Assembly: GCA_045541495.1 (NCBI GenBank)
Contig: JAZQJE010000022.1
Span: 1 to 38,839 of the forward strand
Length of the DNA stretch: 38,839 bases
Reading direction: 5' to 3'
From: RGIG3009 sp045541495
Lineage (GTDB): Bacteria; Bacillota; Clostridia; Oscillospirales; Acutalibacteraceae
The position numbers were made by a program, and so were the translations under genes. Each line of letters begins with the position of its first letter. Position 1 is the first letter of the stretch. A model generated the notes under the pieces. That model did not search any database and was not told the DNA's origin. It saw only the letters and a list, made by a program, of their open reading frames with translations. Positions 1-6,533 of the stretch are shown in pieces.

Positions 1-222
1 AAAACCATTGACAAATTAACACCCGAAATCGTGCGCCTGTTTATCGCAAGGATCGAGATCGGAGAACGCACTGTGAAATACTCACGGCACTCCGCTCAAA
101 AAATCCGAATCATTTACCGTGACATCGGTGAATGGGATTACGACGATGCGGCTGAAACCGAACAGCAACATCCTCAGATCGTAGCAGTGACCGTAGCACA
201 ACCGGAACTGCTCCCCGCATAA
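1..222 (+). CDS. Large serine recombinase, C-terminal end (partial)
   Basis: Open from the first base of the window, so the 5' part lies outside. The 73 visible residues contain the LTPEIV...RIEIGERT...IRIIYRDIGEWD pattern typical of the extreme C-terminus (DUF4368-type tail) of large serine recombinases of Tn4451/TnpX-like clostridial elements. Such enzymes excise and integrate mobile elements; the catalytic serine domain and zinc-ribbon would lie upstream and cannot be checked. Being next to core genes such as DUF1292, it probably marks one end of an integrated element. The family call rests on a short tail only, so it is moderately secure; the direction and stop codon are clear. Confidence 0.7.
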   Translation, partial: KTIDKLTPEIVRLFIARIEIGERTVKYSRHSAQKIRIIYRDIGEWDYDDAAETEQQHPQIVAVTVAQPELLPA

Positions 223-248
223 ACACCGCACAATGCGGGATAAACGCA

Positions 249-283
249 GTAACGGCGGATGACTAACCGCCATCCGCCGTTAC
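249..283. repeat. 13-bp perfect inverted repeat after the recombinase
   Basis: Arms 249-261 and 271-283 are perfect inverted copies built around TAACGGCGGATG, with a 9-nt loop. There is no T-run on either side, so it is not a standard intrinsic terminator. It may be an end structure of the mobile element or a weak terminator for the recombinase gene. Confidence 0.6.
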
Positions 284-552
284 CACACCTACATACTGTC
301 AGAAAATGTCCCTATGAACACTAACAGAAAGGGTGCCGCGTTTTTTCGTTATGTTCTTGCCCCGCTCTGCCGTAATGCCCTTTACATAACCTGCTACTAA
401 TTCAGCAGGTGGGTGCCCGCCCATCGGGTTCACGCTCCCTTCGTCCCGCTTGCGCGGGGAGGTCTGCAATCCGCCGACGGAGCTCGGCTCCCGTATTCAA
501 CATGTAGTAGGGTTAAAAAAGGACGGTCCGCGCACAGAGCAGGGAAGAGGAC
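284..552. other. GC-rich hairpin-bearing intergenic region, no gene seen
   Basis: No convincing ORF. It contains several compact hairpins: ACCTGCT/AGCAGGT (389-395 with 404-410), a CCCGC/GCGGG hairpin around 448-461, and GGAGC/GCTCC around 479-493. Composition is much more GC-rich than neighbouring spacers. It lies between the end of the recombinase gene and the 3' end of the DUF1292 gene, so it could be element-end sequence, an unrecognised structured RNA on the minus strand, or a dispersed repeat. I could not match it to 6S, SRP, RNase P or tmRNA hallmarks. Confidence 0.4.
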
Positions 553-864
553 TTATTCGGAAGGTTGTTCCATCTCTTCGATCTCGTACAGATCGGACAG
601 CCTCTCCTCAAAGATCTCGGCGATCTCTTCAAATTCCTCGTCATCGTCGATGGTGAGAAGTACATCCTCGCCGTTTTCTTCTTTTACCGTTAAGATAACC
701 AACTCACCGTTGTCATCGATCATATCAGCGGGATCGTCATATACCGGCAACAACGCCACATAACGGCCGTCGTCGGTTTCGATCGCATCTACGATCTCGA
801 ATTGATGCTGATTACCCTCGTCGTCCACGACGGTGACCAAATCATTTCCGTATTGTTCAGACAT
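553..864 (-). CDS. DUF1292 family small acidic protein
   Basis: 103 residues, very rich in Asp and Glu, with the V.DDEGN...F.IVDAIE core and the Y.ALLPV segment of the DUF1292 (YrzB-like) family. The family is widespread in Firmicutes and usually sits near ruvX and alaS; its biochemical role is unknown. A Shine-Dalgarno (gcgagga) precedes the ATG at 864. A good promoter lies upstream on the same strand (903-931), divergent from the leader of the TauE genes. The product has no signal peptide or membrane segment and is presumably cytoplasmic. Length is normal for the family. Confidence 0.85.
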   Translation of the reverse strand: MSEQYGNDLVTVVDDEGNQHQFEIVDAIETDDGRYVALLPVYDDPADMIDDNGELVILTVKEENGEDVLLTIDDDEEFEEIAEIFEERLSDLYEIEEMEQPSE

Positions 865-902
865 CGTTATTCCTCGCTTCTATTATGTTCTTTCGCCTTT
901 CT

Positions 903-931
903 ATCATACCTTTTTTCTAAAATTCCGTCAA
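903..931 (-). promoter_or_regulatory. SigA-type promoter of the DUF1292 gene
   Basis: On the minus strand TTGACG (926-931), a 17-nt spacer and TATGAT (903-908) lie about 40 nt upstream of the DUF1292 start codon. Confidence 0.75.
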
Positions 932-989
932 GAGGAAACTTTAAGTATGCAAAACAAATAAAAACTTTAAACTTTTTAATAAAAAACTA

Positions 990-1018
990 TTGACAATATC
1001 CAATATATGTGATACAGT
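990..1018 (+). promoter_or_regulatory. SigA-type promoter for the TauE leader
   Basis: TTGACA (990-995), 17-nt spacer, TACAGT (1013-1018). A start near 1025 would give a leader of about 420 nt before the first permease gene. It is divergent from the DUF1292 promoter. Confidence 0.8.
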
Positions 1019-1111
1019 ATAGATGACAAAAGGAGAAACAAAACAGAAAGGGTGTGAATCCGGTGTACTAAGCAAAGGCCCCCCGAACTTTTTATGAGAA
1101 AGGGTAGACCA

Positions 1112-1162
1112 ATGACTTGTAAGAGGATCGTACTCAAAATCTCCAGTCATCAAAATCTATAA
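1112..1162 (+). CDS. Putative 16-residue leader peptide
   Basis: ATG at 1112 follows an AAAGGG tract (1100-1104) at a suitable distance; the frame reads 16 codons and stops with TAA at 1160-1162. The start codon forms the base of a 6-bp hairpin with 1145-1150. The peptide is basic and resembles nothing I recognise. Translation is plausible but unproven; its main interest is as one of a series of minute ORFs in the same leader. Confidence 0.3.
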   Translation: MTCKRIVLKISSHQNL

Positions 1163-1366
1163 AGAAAAAGGTGAATCCAATGGGCCGCTGATCTGACCCC
1201 ACGGACAATTAAGAATAAAAAGCCAAACAAAAGGGTGAATCCCATGCACGAAATTCGGTAAAGACCGAACGTGCAAACATCAACTATGTAAAAGGAGATA
1301 TTCACGGAAGTTTGGGTTCCGCAAGGTTGCGGACGAGTCAACAATCCAATATTTATCAATAAAAAG

Positions 1367-1398
1367 GGAGGAAACATTTTGAAAGAAATGTTTCCTCC
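1367..1398 (+). promoter_or_regulatory. 13-bp hairpin hiding a Shine-Dalgarno site
   Basis: GGAGGAAACATTT (1367-1379) pairs perfectly with 1386-1398 around a 6-nt loop. The left arm contains the strong SD GGAGG and the right arm its complement CCTCC. Only TT followed by mixed sequence comes after it, so it is a poor terminator. Sequestering of translation initiation is the better reading. Confidence 0.6.
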
Positions 1399-1438
1399 TT
1401 ATGTATTCTCGGACGAAAACCGACCACACTTACACTGA
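1379..1438 (+). CDS. Putative 19-residue coupling peptide before the permease
   Basis: TTG at 1379 lies 7 nt after GGGAGG (1366-1371); the frame runs 19 codons to TGA at 1436-1438. That stop overlaps the Shine-Dalgarno GAGGTGAT (1437-1444) of the permease, an arrangement expected for translational coupling. The SD and start lie in the 1367-1398 hairpin. An internal in-frame ATG at 1388 is an alternative start. Existence is inferred from spacing only. Confidence 0.35.
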   Translation: MKEMFPPYVFSDENRPHLH

Positions 1439-1448
1439 GGTGATAGGT

Positions 1449-1817
1449 GTGAGCGATAAACAAACCTGTATCCGTTACGGGATAACCGGTGCATTGGCGG
1501 GGATCGCCAACGGCTTGTTCGGTTCGGGCGGCGGCTTATTCTTGGTGCCGCTCCTGACCCGTTGGACGGGTATGGAACAGAAAAAAGCTTTTGCCACGTC
1601 GGTGGCGATCATTTTTCCGCTATCTGCCGTTTCGCTGATCGTATTTGCCTTGCGGGGTGGCGTACCCTTTTCGGATGCCTGGCCCTATGTAGTCGGGGGC
1701 GCTATAGGCGGGTTGCTGTCGGGGTGGTTATTTAAAAAAATGTCTGCCACGTGGTTGCGACGCCTGTTCGGTGTTCTTCTGCTGTACGGTGGAATACGGG
1801 CGGTGTTGTTGCTGTGA
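1449..1817 (+). CDS. Half-size TauE/SafE family permease, subunit 1
   Basis: About 122 residues from the GTG at 1449, chosen because GAGGTGAT ends a few bases before it; an in-frame ATG at 1401 lacks a ribosome site and lies in the leader hairpin region. Four hydrophobic segments are visible, with the family signature GLFGSGGGLFLVPLL in the first. TauE/SafE (DUF81) proteins export sulfite, sulfonates or related anions and normally carry two such four-helix units in about 250 residues; this gene has one. The next gene, overlapping its stop by GTGA, encodes the second unit. The substrate cannot be told from the sequence. Confidence 0.8.
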   Translation: MSDKQTCIRYGITGALAGIANGLFGSGGGLFLVPLLTRWTGMEQKKAFATSVAIIFPLSAVSLIVFALRGGVPFSDAWPYVVGGAIGGLLSGWLFKKMSATWLRRLFGVLLLYGGIRAVLLL

Positions 1818-2176
1818 CGGTAATCGCTATCTTGATCGGCCTTGCTACCGGTATTATTAGCGGCTTCGGTATTGGCGGCGGCTCGCTGTTGGTACTGTAT
1901 TTAACGGCGGTGGCGGGAATGGAACAATACACCGCTTCAGGCATTAACCTGCTGTACTTTCTCGCTTGCGCCCCTGCAGCGCTTCTTTCCCATATTCGGG
2001 GAAAACGCGTGGTATGGTCGGCGGTGCTGTGGTGTACGGTGGCGGGCGTGCTCACTTCCGCCGCCGCGGCCTATGTGGCCTCGCTCATGGATACCGATCT
2101 GTTGCGTCGCCTGTTTGGCATCCTGTTGCTGTATATCGGCGTGCGAGAACTCTTTTGTAAAAAAGAAGAGAGTTGA
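1814..2176 (+). CDS. Half-size TauE/SafE family permease, subunit 2
   Basis: 120 residues from a GTG at 1814 that overlaps the stop of subunit 1 (GTGA), implying translational coupling. A signature similar to that of the partner, GIISGFGIGGGSLLVLYL, lies in the first membrane segment and four hydrophobic helices are visible. The C-terminal third (LLRRLFGILLLYIGVRELF) closely parallels that of subunit 1 (LRRLFGVLLLYGGIRAV), so the two arose by duplication of one unit. The pair probably assembles as a heteromeric equivalent of a full-length TauE permease in the cytoplasmic membrane. A longer in-frame start at 1751 lies within subunit 1 and is rejected. Confidence 0.8.
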   Translation: MTVIAILIGLATGIISGFGIGGGSLLVLYLTAVAGMEQYTASGINLLYFLACAPAALLSHIRGKRVVWSAVLWCTVAGVLTSAAAAYVASLMDTDLLRRLFGILLLYIGVRELFCKKEES

Positions 2177-2322
2177 ACGGTTCTCCTTACAGTCGAAGGA
2201 AGGTTGTTTCTTTTCGACTATCCATAAAAAATTCAAAAATATTTCGCCTGTTACGGTTGCAATTGCCCACAGTATATAGTAGAATATTAGCAAGAAAAAC
2301 CAATAACGGAGGAACGGTAACA

Positions 2323-3663
2323 ATGGCGATCACATTGGACGCACACTATCTGAACGGCTTTGTTCGTGAACACGAACTTTCCGCCATGCAGGCACAAGTC
2401 ACGGCCGCTCACGAAACTTTGCACAGCGGCAGCGGATTGGGCAGCGATTTTCTCGGTTGGCTCACCTTACCTACCGACTATGACAAAGACGAGTTTGCCC
2501 GTATCAAAGCAGCGGCTGCCCGTATTCAAAACGATACGGATGTGTTTGTGGTCATCGGCATCGGCGGCTCCTATTTGGGTGCCCGCGCCGCCATTGAGTT
2601 TCTGAAATCTCCTCTCTATAACAACAAGAAAAAAGATACTCCCGACATCTATTTTGCCGGCAACAGTATCAGTTCCACCGCTTTGTCGGAACTGCTGGAT
2701 CTGTGCGAAGGCCGTCGGGTATCCATTAATGTGATTTCCAAATCCGGCACTACTACGGAACCCGCCATTGCGTTCCGTGTTTTCCGCGAATATTTAGAAA
2801 AGACCGTGGGGGCCGAAGAAGCTAAAAAACGTATTTATGTCACCACCGATAAAGCTAAAGGCACATTAAAAGGCCTGTCCGATCGAGAAGGGTACGAAAC
2901 CTTTGTGGTGCCGGACGATGTAGGCGGTCGTTTCTCTGTTCTTACGGCGGTGGGCTTGCTCCCCATTGCGGTGGCGGGTTGCGATATCGACGCGTTGATG
3001 GCGGGTGCCGCCCGCGCCCAGCGAGAACTGTGCGACACCGATCTGAACAAGAACGATTGCTACCGTTACGCCGCTCTGCGCAACATTTTGTTGCGCAAAG
3101 GCCGCGCGGTGGAACTGATGGTCAGTTACGAACCTTGCTACGCCATGATGTCCGAATGGTGGAAACAGTTATACGGCGAGAGCGAGGGGAAAGACGGCAA
3201 AGGCTTGTTCCCCGCTTCCGTCATTTTCTCCACCGACCTGCACTCCCTCGGCCAATTTGTGCAGGACGGGTCGGATATCCTCACCGAAACCGTCGTAGTT
3301 ATCGATAAGGCTCAGCGGGAAATGACCATCAAAGAAGATCCCGAAAATGTGGATGGCCTGAATTTCCTTACGGGCAAAACCATGGCGCAGATCAATCACA
3401 GCGCTTTTGAAGGCACCATTTTGGCGCATACCGACGGTAACACCCCCAACCTGGTGTTGCATATTCCCTCGGTGTGCGAAGAGGAGCTGGGCTATCTCAT
3501 CTACTTCTTCGAGAAAGCCTGTGCCATTTCCGGCTATATTCTGGGTGTCAATCCGTTCAATCAACCCGGCGTGGAAGCCTATAAGAAAAACATGTTCGCT
3601 TTGCTGGGCAAACCCGGCTACGAGGCGGAAAAAGCCGTTTTGGAGAAACGGTTGGGACGGTAA
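2323..3663 (+). CDS. pgi: Glucose-6-phosphate isomerase
   Basis: 446 residues, normal for the bacterial Pgi type. It interconverts glucose 6-phosphate and fructose 6-phosphate in the cytoplasm. Diagnostic segments in order are VIGIGGSYLGARAAIEFL, SKSGTTTEPAIAFR (phosphate-binding loop), GGRFSVLTAVGLLP and the active-site stretch MSEWWKQLYGESEGK, followed by a TLD/NTPNLVL C-terminal region. The ATG at 2323 is preceded by a clear SD (CGGAGGA); the frame stays open upstream to 2173 but that part overlaps a spacer and lacks family similarity. The next gene starts 43 nt downstream and is probably cotranscribed. Together with glgB in this window it belongs to central glucose metabolism. Confidence 0.95.
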   Translation: MAITLDAHYLNGFVREHELSAMQAQVTAAHETLHSGSGLGSDFLGWLTLPTDYDKDEFARIKAAAARIQNDTDVFVVIGIGGSYLGARAAIEFLKSPLYNNKKKDTPDIYFAGNSISSTALSELLDLCEGRRVSINVISKSGTTTEPAIAFRVFREYLEKTVGAEEAKKRIYVTTDKAKGTLKGLSDREGYETFVVPDDVGGRFSVLTAVGLLPIAVAGCDIDALMAGAARAQRELCDTDLNKNDCYRYAALRNILLRKGRAVELMVSYEPCYAMMSEWWKQLYGESEGKDGKGLFPASVIFSTDLHSLGQFVQDGSDILTETVVVIDKAQREMTIKEDPENVDGLNFLTGKTMAQINHSAFEGTILAHTDGNTPNLVLHIPSVCEEELGYLIYFFEKACAISGYILGVNPFNQPGVEAYKKNMFALLGKPGYEAEKAVLEKRLGR

Positions 3664-3706
3664 TGACCGTGTAAACGGTTAATATATATACTGGGAGGAA
3701 TACCAA

Positions 3707-4120
3707 ATGATTACATTGATTCTCGGCAAAAAAGGCTCCGGCAAAACCAAGAAATTGATGGATTTGTGCAACGAAGCAATGGCGCAATCCAAAGGCAATG
3801 TGGTTTTCATCGAAAAGGATAACACCTTGACCTACAATATCAGCCACAAAGTCCGTCTGGCTGCCGCTGACGAATATGCCATTAACGGGTTTAACAGCCT
3901 TTACGGTTTTATCGCCGGTATGTGTGCCGGTAACTACGATATCACCGATATTTTCGTGGATTCTACGCTGAAGATCGGCGGCGACATTGCCGAACTACTC
4001 GGTTTTGTGGAAAAACTGAAAGTCCTCAGCGAAAAAGCGAACACCAATATCGTGATGTCGGTATCCGCGGATAAAGGGGAGATCGATGCCCGTATCGCGG
4101 ATCTGGCAAAGGAGATCTGA
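3707..4120 (+). CDS. Small P-loop protein of unknown function
   Basis: 137 residues. A Walker A motif GKKGSGKT occupies residues 7-14 at the very N-terminus, and a hydrophobic stretch ending in D (DIFVDST, about residue 83) could act as Walker B. No further recognisable domain follows, so it is a minimal nucleotide-binding fold much shorter than typical ATPases. The SD GGGAGGA precedes the ATG. It follows pgi closely and is ended by a strong terminator, so the two form an operon. Similar proteins are annotated as hypothetical in Clostridia as far as I recall. The substrate and partner are unknown. Confidence 0.75.
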   Translation: MITLILGKKGSGKTKKLMDLCNEAMAQSKGNVVFIEKDNTLTYNISHKVRLAAADEYAINGFNSLYGFIAGMCAGNYDITDIFVDSTLKIGGDIAELLGFVEKLKVLSEKANTNIVMSVSADKGEIDARIADLAKEI

Positions 4121-4132
4121 TCCTGTTCGACG

Positions 4133-4165
4133 AAAAAACGGAAACGGGTCCCGTTTCCGTTTTTT
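4133..4165 (+). terminator. Intrinsic terminator after the pgi operon
   Basis: A long stem of AAAAAACGGAAACGG with its complement, tiny loop, and T-run to 4165. Confidence 0.9.
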
Positions 4166-4189
4166 GTTGCGGATTTTTTGATAAAATTG

Positions 4190-4218
4190 TTGACAAACCC
4201 CCGCAATTCCTATATAAT
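4190..4218 (+). promoter_or_regulatory. Consensus SigA promoter for the DUF177-rpmF operon
   Basis: TTGACA (4190-4195), exactly 17 nt, TATAAT (4213-4218): a perfect consensus, fitting a ribosomal-protein operon. Confidence 0.92.
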
Positions 4219-4244
4219 ACCATCCGTGACTATTGAGGTGAAGT

Positions 4245-4739
4245 ATGCTTCTTCAATTACAATCCCTGTTCATGGGGGAAAAGGAACGCCTGCCCATTGA
4301 CTGTACGCTGGATCTGTCCGGTGTGGAATGGAACGGTGAATACCCCTTTCAGTCGCCCGTACACGTGACCGGTGAGGTGGCGGTAGCCGCCGATGTGGTC
4401 ACCTTTCGTGCCGATGTGCAATACCGATACGACGGTACTTGCGATCGCTGTACCGGCGGTGTTCATCGTGATCATGTGATGAAGATGGAGCATATTCTTG
4501 TGGTTTCCCTCAATCACGAGGACAATGACAGCTTCGTCCTGATCGATAACTATCAACTTCCGTTGGATGAACTGGTGGAAGAAGATCTTCTTCTCGATCA
4601 ACCGTCGAAGATCCTCTGTAGGGAGGACTGCCGCGGCCTTTGCACGCAGTGTGGCAAAGACCTTAACGAAGGCTTGTGCGGTTGCCGACAGGAAACGGTG
4701 GACCCGCGGCTGGCAGTTCTGAAACAGTTATTAGATTGA
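4245..4739 (+). CDS. yceD: DUF177 / YceD family protein
   Basis: 164 residues. Shows the family layout: an N-terminal beta-rich part, a central DGTCDRCTGG segment, the LDELVEEDLLLDQP motif, and a C-terminal cysteine cluster (CREDCRGLCTQCGKDLNEG). YceD is encoded immediately upstream of rpmF in most bacteria and has been linked to 23S rRNA accumulation and ribosome assembly. The C-terminal Cys set suggests metal binding, probably zinc. SD GAGGTG lies just before the ATG at 4245. It is cotranscribed with rpmF from a consensus promoter. Confidence 0.9.
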   Translation: MLLQLQSLFMGEKERLPIDCTLDLSGVEWNGEYPFQSPVHVTGEVAVAADVVTFRADVQYRYDGTCDRCTGGVHRDHVMKMEHILVVSLNHEDNDSFVLIDNYQLPLDELVEEDLLLDQPSKILCREDCRGLCTQCGKDLNEGLCGCRQETVDPRLAVLKQLLD

Positions 4740-4761
4740 TTACTTTAAGGAGGTGCTGACA

Positions 4762-4944
4762 ATGGCGGTACCGAAGAGAAAAACATCCCCGGCGCGTCGC
4801 GACAAACGTCGTAACAATCTCTGGAAGGCAAAGGCTCCCGAACTGGTGAAATGCCCGCAGTGCGGCGAATACAGACGCCCGCATCGTTTGTGCGGAAGCT
4901 GTGGCTATTACAACGGCAGACAGATCGTCAAGGTCGTCGAGTGA
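4762..4944 (+). CDS. rpmF: 50S ribosomal protein L32
   Basis: 60 residues beginning MAVPKRKTSPARRDKRR, the standard L32 N-terminus. Two CxxC pairs (CPQC and CGSC) mark the zinc-binding form. The ATG at 4762 is chosen because AAGGAGG lies at the right distance; an in-frame GTG at 4753 would overlap that SD and add residues never seen in L32. In many bacteria plsX follows; here the next core gene encodes the DUF512 protein, separated by a terminator and a tandem repeat. Confidence 0.96.
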   Translation: MAVPKRKTSPARRDKRRNNLWKAKAPELVKCPQCGEYRRPHRLCGSCGYYNGRQIVKVVE

Positions 4945-4962
4945 TCCTGACACCGGTCGTAG

Positions 4963-5011
4963 AATAGAGGGTGTAACCTGTTGGGGTCGCACTCTCTATT
5001 TTTTCTTTTTT
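4963..5011 (+). terminator. Intrinsic terminator after rpmF
   Basis: AATAGAGGGTG (4963-4973) pairs with CACTCTCTATT (4990-5000) with one G-T wobble; a T-rich run to 5011 follows. Confidence 0.85.
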
Positions 5012-5013
5012 GT

Positions 5014-5190
5014 CCGTAGCCGTGTTGCTCTCGCTCGGCGTACCGTTGTACGCGGTCGCTCGGGCGCCTTGCTACGAACAAAAAACGGCAAACCCGTAGC
5101 CGTGTTGCTCTCGCTCGGCGTACCGTTGTACGCGGTCGCTCGGGCGTCTTGCTACGAACAAAAAACGGAAACCCGTAGCCGTGTTGCTCT
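5014..5190. repeat. Tandem repeat of an ~80-bp palindromic unit, 2.2 copies
   Basis: Copies start at 5014 and 5094, with a truncated third at 5173; the two full copies differ at only about two positions. Each unit has GTAGC and GCTAC at its edges and GCGTAC-CGTT-GTACGC exactly at the centre, so it can form a symmetrical cruciform. It lies between the rpmF terminator and the SD of the DUF512 gene. It is not coding: ORFs on both strands here are repeat artefacts. It resembles REP- or MITE-like intergenic elements. Confidence 0.85.
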
Positions 5191-5226
5191 TGTTCAGCGT
5201 ATGAATTATGAAAGGAGGCGGTCTGT

Positions 5227-6528
5227 ATGGCGGTGACCATCAAAGTGGTGTGCCCGAAAAGCCCCGCTCACAAAAAACACATCCTGTCCGGTGACCGCCT
5301 GCTTTCCATTAATGGACACGAGATCACCGATGTGCTGGATTATCAATTCTACGTTACGGAACCCCGCTTGACTCTCACGGTTGAAACCGCGGGAAAGATC
5401 CGAACGGTTCATATCCGTAAAAAAGAATACGAAGATATCGGCTTGGAATTCGATACGTATTTGATGGACAAGCAACAGTCTTGCAAAAACAAGTGCGTAT
5501 TTTGTTTTATCGACCAAATGCCCTCGGGTATGCGGGACAGTTTATATTTTAAAGACGACGACAGCCGTCTGTCTTTCTTACTGGGCAACTATGTCACACT
5601 GACCAATTTGTCCGAGCGGGAGATACAGCGGATCATCGATATGCATATCAGTCCCATCAACATTTCGGTGCACACCACCAACCCTGAACTGCGTTGCCGC
5701 ATGATGAACAACCGCTTTGCAGGGGAGACCTTGTCTTTGCTGAAACGGTTTGCCGATGCAGGGATTCGCATGGAATGTCAGTTGGTGATTTGCCCCGAAT
5801 GGAACGATGGGGATGAACTGGAACGCTCCATGCACGATCTGGCGGTGTTGGCGCCGGCGGTGGAAAGCGTGGCGGTGGTCCCCGTGGGCCTTACCAAGTA
5901 TCGGGACGGACTTACCCCGTTGCGCCCCTTTACGAAAGAAGAAGCCATTCGAGTCCTCGATGCTGTGGAACGCTTCGGCGGCCAAATGTTAGCGTCCACG
6001 GGCAGTCGGGTGGTCTATCCTGCCGACGAATGGTATATCGCCGCCGGACGCCCCATTCCCGACGAAGACTTTTACGAAGATATGTCCCAACTGGAAAACG
6101 GTGTGGGCTTGATTGCACTTCTGCGCTCTCAATTTGCCGATGCGTTGGCTTCCTGTGATGCCACGGCTGCAAAGGGGAGCCCTACCGTACTGGCTACAGG
6201 CGAAGCGGCGGCACCGTTTTTGCAAGAACTGGTGGATACGGCACATACCCGTTTCCCTCAACTGAACGTTACCGTGCGAGCGATCAAGAACGACTTTTTC
6301 GGTCATACTATCACCGTTGCGGGACTGGTGACAGGGGGCGACATTCTTCGCCAACTGGATGGGATACACTGTGAACGGATCCTGATTCCCGATATAATGT
6401 TACGGCGGGAAGGGGATCGTTTGTTGGATGATGTAACCCCTGAAACGTTATCCGAAACATTAGGTGTGCGGATCGAGGTCGTGGGAAATGACGGTGCCGC
6501 GTTATTAGATTCTTTACTGGAGAGGTGA
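5227..6528 (+). CDS. DUF512 protein: PDZ plus radical-SAM-like Fe-S enzyme
   Basis: 433 residues. An N-terminal PDZ-like region (about 10-65, GDRLLSINGHEITDVLDYQF) is followed by a cysteine motif C86-KNK-C90-VF-C93 typical of radical SAM clusters, a TIM-barrel-like middle and the C-terminal DUF512 domain. The family is conserved in Clostridia and other anaerobes immediately upstream of der, as here (der starts 5 nt after its stop). Its reaction is unknown. AAAGGAGG lies 7 nt before the ATG. It heads the der-plsY-gpsA cluster. Confidence 0.9.
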   Translation: MAVTIKVVCPKSPAHKKHILSGDRLLSINGHEITDVLDYQFYVTEPRLTLTVETAGKIRTVHIRKKEYEDIGLEFDTYLMDKQQSCKNKCVFCFIDQMPSGMRDSLYFKDDDSRLSFLLGNYVTLTNLSEREIQRIIDMHISPINISVHTTNPELRCRMMNNRFAGETLSLLKRFADAGIRMECQLVICPEWNDGDELERSMHDLAVLAPAVESVAVVPVGLTKYRDGLTPLRPFTKEEAIRVLDAVERFGGQMLASTGSRVVYPADEWYIAAGRPIPDEDFYEDMSQLENGVGLIALLRSQFADALASCDATAAKGSPTVLATGEAAAPFLQELVDTAHTRFPQLNVTVRAIKNDFFGHTITVAGLVTGGDILRQLDGIHCERILIPDIMLRREGDRLLDDVTPETLSETLGVRIEVVGNDGAALLDSLLER

Positions 6529-6533
6529 ATGAC

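Larger units (their letters stand above)
1025..1436 (+). other. Long 5' leader with serial ribosome-binding sites and minute ORFs
   Basis: Between the promoter and the permease there is no ordinary gene, but purine-rich Shine-Dalgarno-like tracts recur at about 1030, 1049, 1102, 1168, 1233, 1293 and 1367. From the second one on they are spaced roughly 55-75 nt. Three share the motif AAAGG(G)TG(TG)AATCC. Most are followed at a normal distance by a start codon and a very short ORF: GTG-TAC-stop at 1063, a 16-codon ORF at 1112-1162, ATG-GGC-CGC-stop at 1180-1191 and a 5-codon ORF at 1244-1261. Hairpins enclose two of these (ATGACT/AGTCAT at 1112/1150; TGCACG...CGTGCA at 1245-1275). I recognise no known riboswitch. 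The function is unknown; it looks like a regulatory leader for the downstream permeases. Confidence 0.55.

Noticed and set aside
284..500. 6S RNA or another standard housekeeping RNA after DUF1292
   Set aside because: It forms several separate short hairpins rather than the long rod with a central bubble expected for 6S, and no SRP, RNase P or tmRNA motifs are present.
413..763. ORFs on the plus strand at 413-763 and 450-656
   Set aside because: They lie over the GC-rich spacer and antisense to the DUF1292 gene, have no SD, and show low-complexity Ser-rich translation typical of antisense reading.
1150..1377. Minus-strand ORFs at 941-1153 and 1150-1377
   Set aside because: No SD, no recognisable family, and they are antisense to the leader that has a strong plus-strand promoter.
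2173..2322. N-terminal extension of pgi from an upstream ATG
   Set aside because: The extension overlaps the end of the TauE gene and the spacer, adds 50 residues not found in Pgi, and lacks an SD, while ATG 2323 has CGGAGGA.
4901..5243. ORFs of 111 codons on both strands over the rpmF-DUF512 spacer
   Set aside because: They are produced by the tandem repeat: peptide sequence repeats with the DNA unit, composition is Arg-rich, and no SD is present.
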